Below are positions 36,645 to 37,249 of a DNA stretch of 37,249 bases, piece after piece (position 1 is the stretch's first letter; each line of letters starts with the position of its first letter). The DNA is from Chloroflexota bacterium. GTDB lineage: Bacteria > Chloroflexota > Limnocylindria > Limnocylindrales > CSP1-4. The translations under genes were made by a program, and so were the position numbers. The DNA lies in the NCBI GenBank assembly GCA_030447745.1, contig JAUJOH010000005.1, forward strand, positions 149,203 through 186,451, written 5' to 3'. The notes under the pieces were generated by a model. That model was given only the letters and a program-made list of their open reading frames with translations. It was not told the DNA's origin and searched no databases.

Positions 36645-37078
36645 GCCCGCCGCCCCGCGCCCGCCGCGACGCCGCGCGCGGCCGGCGACGGCCATTCGCC
36701 CCCGAACCGGTCCCATGCCACGACGGCGGCGCTGACCACGCCGAGCTCCTCGCCGAGCTCCGCCAGCACGACGTCCGCCGAACCGGCGGCGGGCGGCATC
36801 GCCTGCGCCAGCGCCTGGTCGCGCACCGGCCGGAGGAGCATGTCGCCCGCCCGTGTCACACCGCCGCCGAGGACGACCAGCTGCGGGTTGAACACGTCGA
36901 GGATGGTGGCGACCCCGGTCCCGAGCATCGCCGTCGTCTCGTCCCAGACGCGCCGGGCCAGCCGGTCGCCGGAGGCCGCCGCCCGCGCGACGTCGCGCGC
37001 GGTGAGGGATGCGGCCGCCGACAGGCTCGACCGCTCTCCGGCCACGAGCGCCTCGCGTGCCCGCGCCGCGATGTTTTG
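36641..37078 (-). pseudogene. ROK-family sugar kinase, C-terminal part only
   Basis: About 145 residues of a ROK kinase/regulator: NIAARAREALVAG, TARDVARAAASGDRLARRVWDE, LGTGVATILDVFNPQLVVLGGGVTRAG and the C-terminal helix. The N-terminal ATP-binding DxGGT motif, the sugar-binding half and the zinc motif CxCGxxGCxE are all absent. Directly before NIAARARE the sequence switches to an unrelated Crp/Fnr-type reading frame at 37074-37078. The kinase would have phosphorylated a hexose at the head of the operon. As it stands it cannot be functional. Confidence 0.8.
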
Positions 37079-37249
37079 ACGACGCCGCTGCCGCAGGCCT
37101 CGCCCACGCCCAGCGCGCCCTCGTTGCCGACCATGGCGGTCTCCACCTGGTCCCCCGCCGCCGTGGTGGTGATCACCGACAGGAGGCAGGTCAGCGGGAA
37201 ATAGACCCATTCCAGCCGATCCCCCGGCTGATGAAGCTGCTGCCCTAGC
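37074..37249 (-). CDS. Fragment of a Crp/Fnr-type regulator
   Basis: The last ~175 bp encode, on the minus strand, part of a cyclic-nucleotide-binding-fold domain: QLHQPGDRLEWVYFPLTCLL, then SVITTTAAGDQVETAMVGNE and GALGVGEACGSG. This matches the YFP...SLVT...VEVATVGREG pattern of Crp/Fnr regulators. It runs off the window at its N-terminal side and is cut on the other side by the junction with the ROK fragment. There is no stop codon in the proper context, so it is a partial gene, possibly misjoined. Confidence 0.7.

Noticed and set aside
37074-37249. Transposon or insertion sequence at the ROK break
   Set aside because: No terminal inverted repeats, target duplication or transposase frame; the inserted-looking sequence is a Crp/Fnr sensor domain.

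Overview
The window is very GC-rich (roughly 70% by eye) and densely coded. Genes overlap at ATGA/GTGA junctions, GTG and TTG starts are common, and several solute-binding proteins look like lipoproteins. This fits a soil Chloroflexota (Limnocylindria-like) or an actinomycete-like bacterium. That placement is inferred from gene content and style only. There is no rRNA, tRNA, CRISPR array or recognisable transposase.

Left part (1-9.5 kb). A secreted PhoX/DUF839-type protein converges through a strong hairpin on an arsenic pair: arsM (arsenite methyltransferase) divergent from an ArsR-type repressor, with a palindrome between them. Next, all on the minus strand, is a complete phosphate operon, pstS-pstC-pstA-pstB-phoU-sixA. 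Its sixA appears to start on an AUA codon that overlaps the phoU stop. Divergent from pstS is a three-gene plus-strand operon of very acidic, disordered small proteins, the last ending in a BON domain.

Middle (9.5-13.6 kb). This is a loose region of small stress- or envelope-type genes: a two-helix membrane protein, a glycerophosphodiester phosphodiesterase, a glycine-zipper protein, a cupin, an orphan RES-domain protein, and an SRPBCC/AHSA1 gene cut by an in-frame amber codon at a normally tryptophan position.

Right part (13.6-37.2 kb) is sugar metabolism. A minus-strand CUT1 ABC transporter (binding protein, two permeases) is followed by an FAD oxidoreductase. The binding-protein gene carries an exact 55-bp tandem duplication that shifts its frame. 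A plus-strand block holds a PrpE/Pnkp-like phosphatase, a damaged Ppx/GppA and a hydroxypyruvate/2-oxo-tetronate isomerase. From about 37.1 kb back to 21.4 kb runs one minus-strand operon of twelve genes with essentially no intergenic DNA: ROK (truncated), SIS isomerase, GH38 alpha-mannosidase, GH2 beta-mannosidase-like, an unrecognised two-domain protein, a class I mannose-6-phosphate isomerase-like protein, xylose isomerase, GH1 beta-glucosidase, a YihV-like PfkB kinase, a YihT-like aldolase, an Asp/Glu-racemase-fold protein and a DUF1537 (OtnK-like) acid-sugar kinase. It reads as a glycan-to-triose pathway: trim mannosides/glucosides, isomerise, phosphorylate and cleave a ketose, and salvage four-carbon acid sugars.

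The most notable signals are: (i) a perfect 23-unit CA/TG dinucleotide repeat inside the unrecognised two-domain gene, sitting exactly at a frame change, as a phase-variation switch would; (ii) the 55-bp duplication in the transporter binding protein; (iii) a YihV/YihT-like kinase-aldolase pair whose kinase seems to lack the sulfonate-binding residues, suggesting a different substrate; (iv) a cluster of broken or oddly started genes, including a Crp/Fnr fragment fused to a headless ROK gene at the right edge. Some of these lesions may be assembly errors, and reads are needed to separate the two possibilities.
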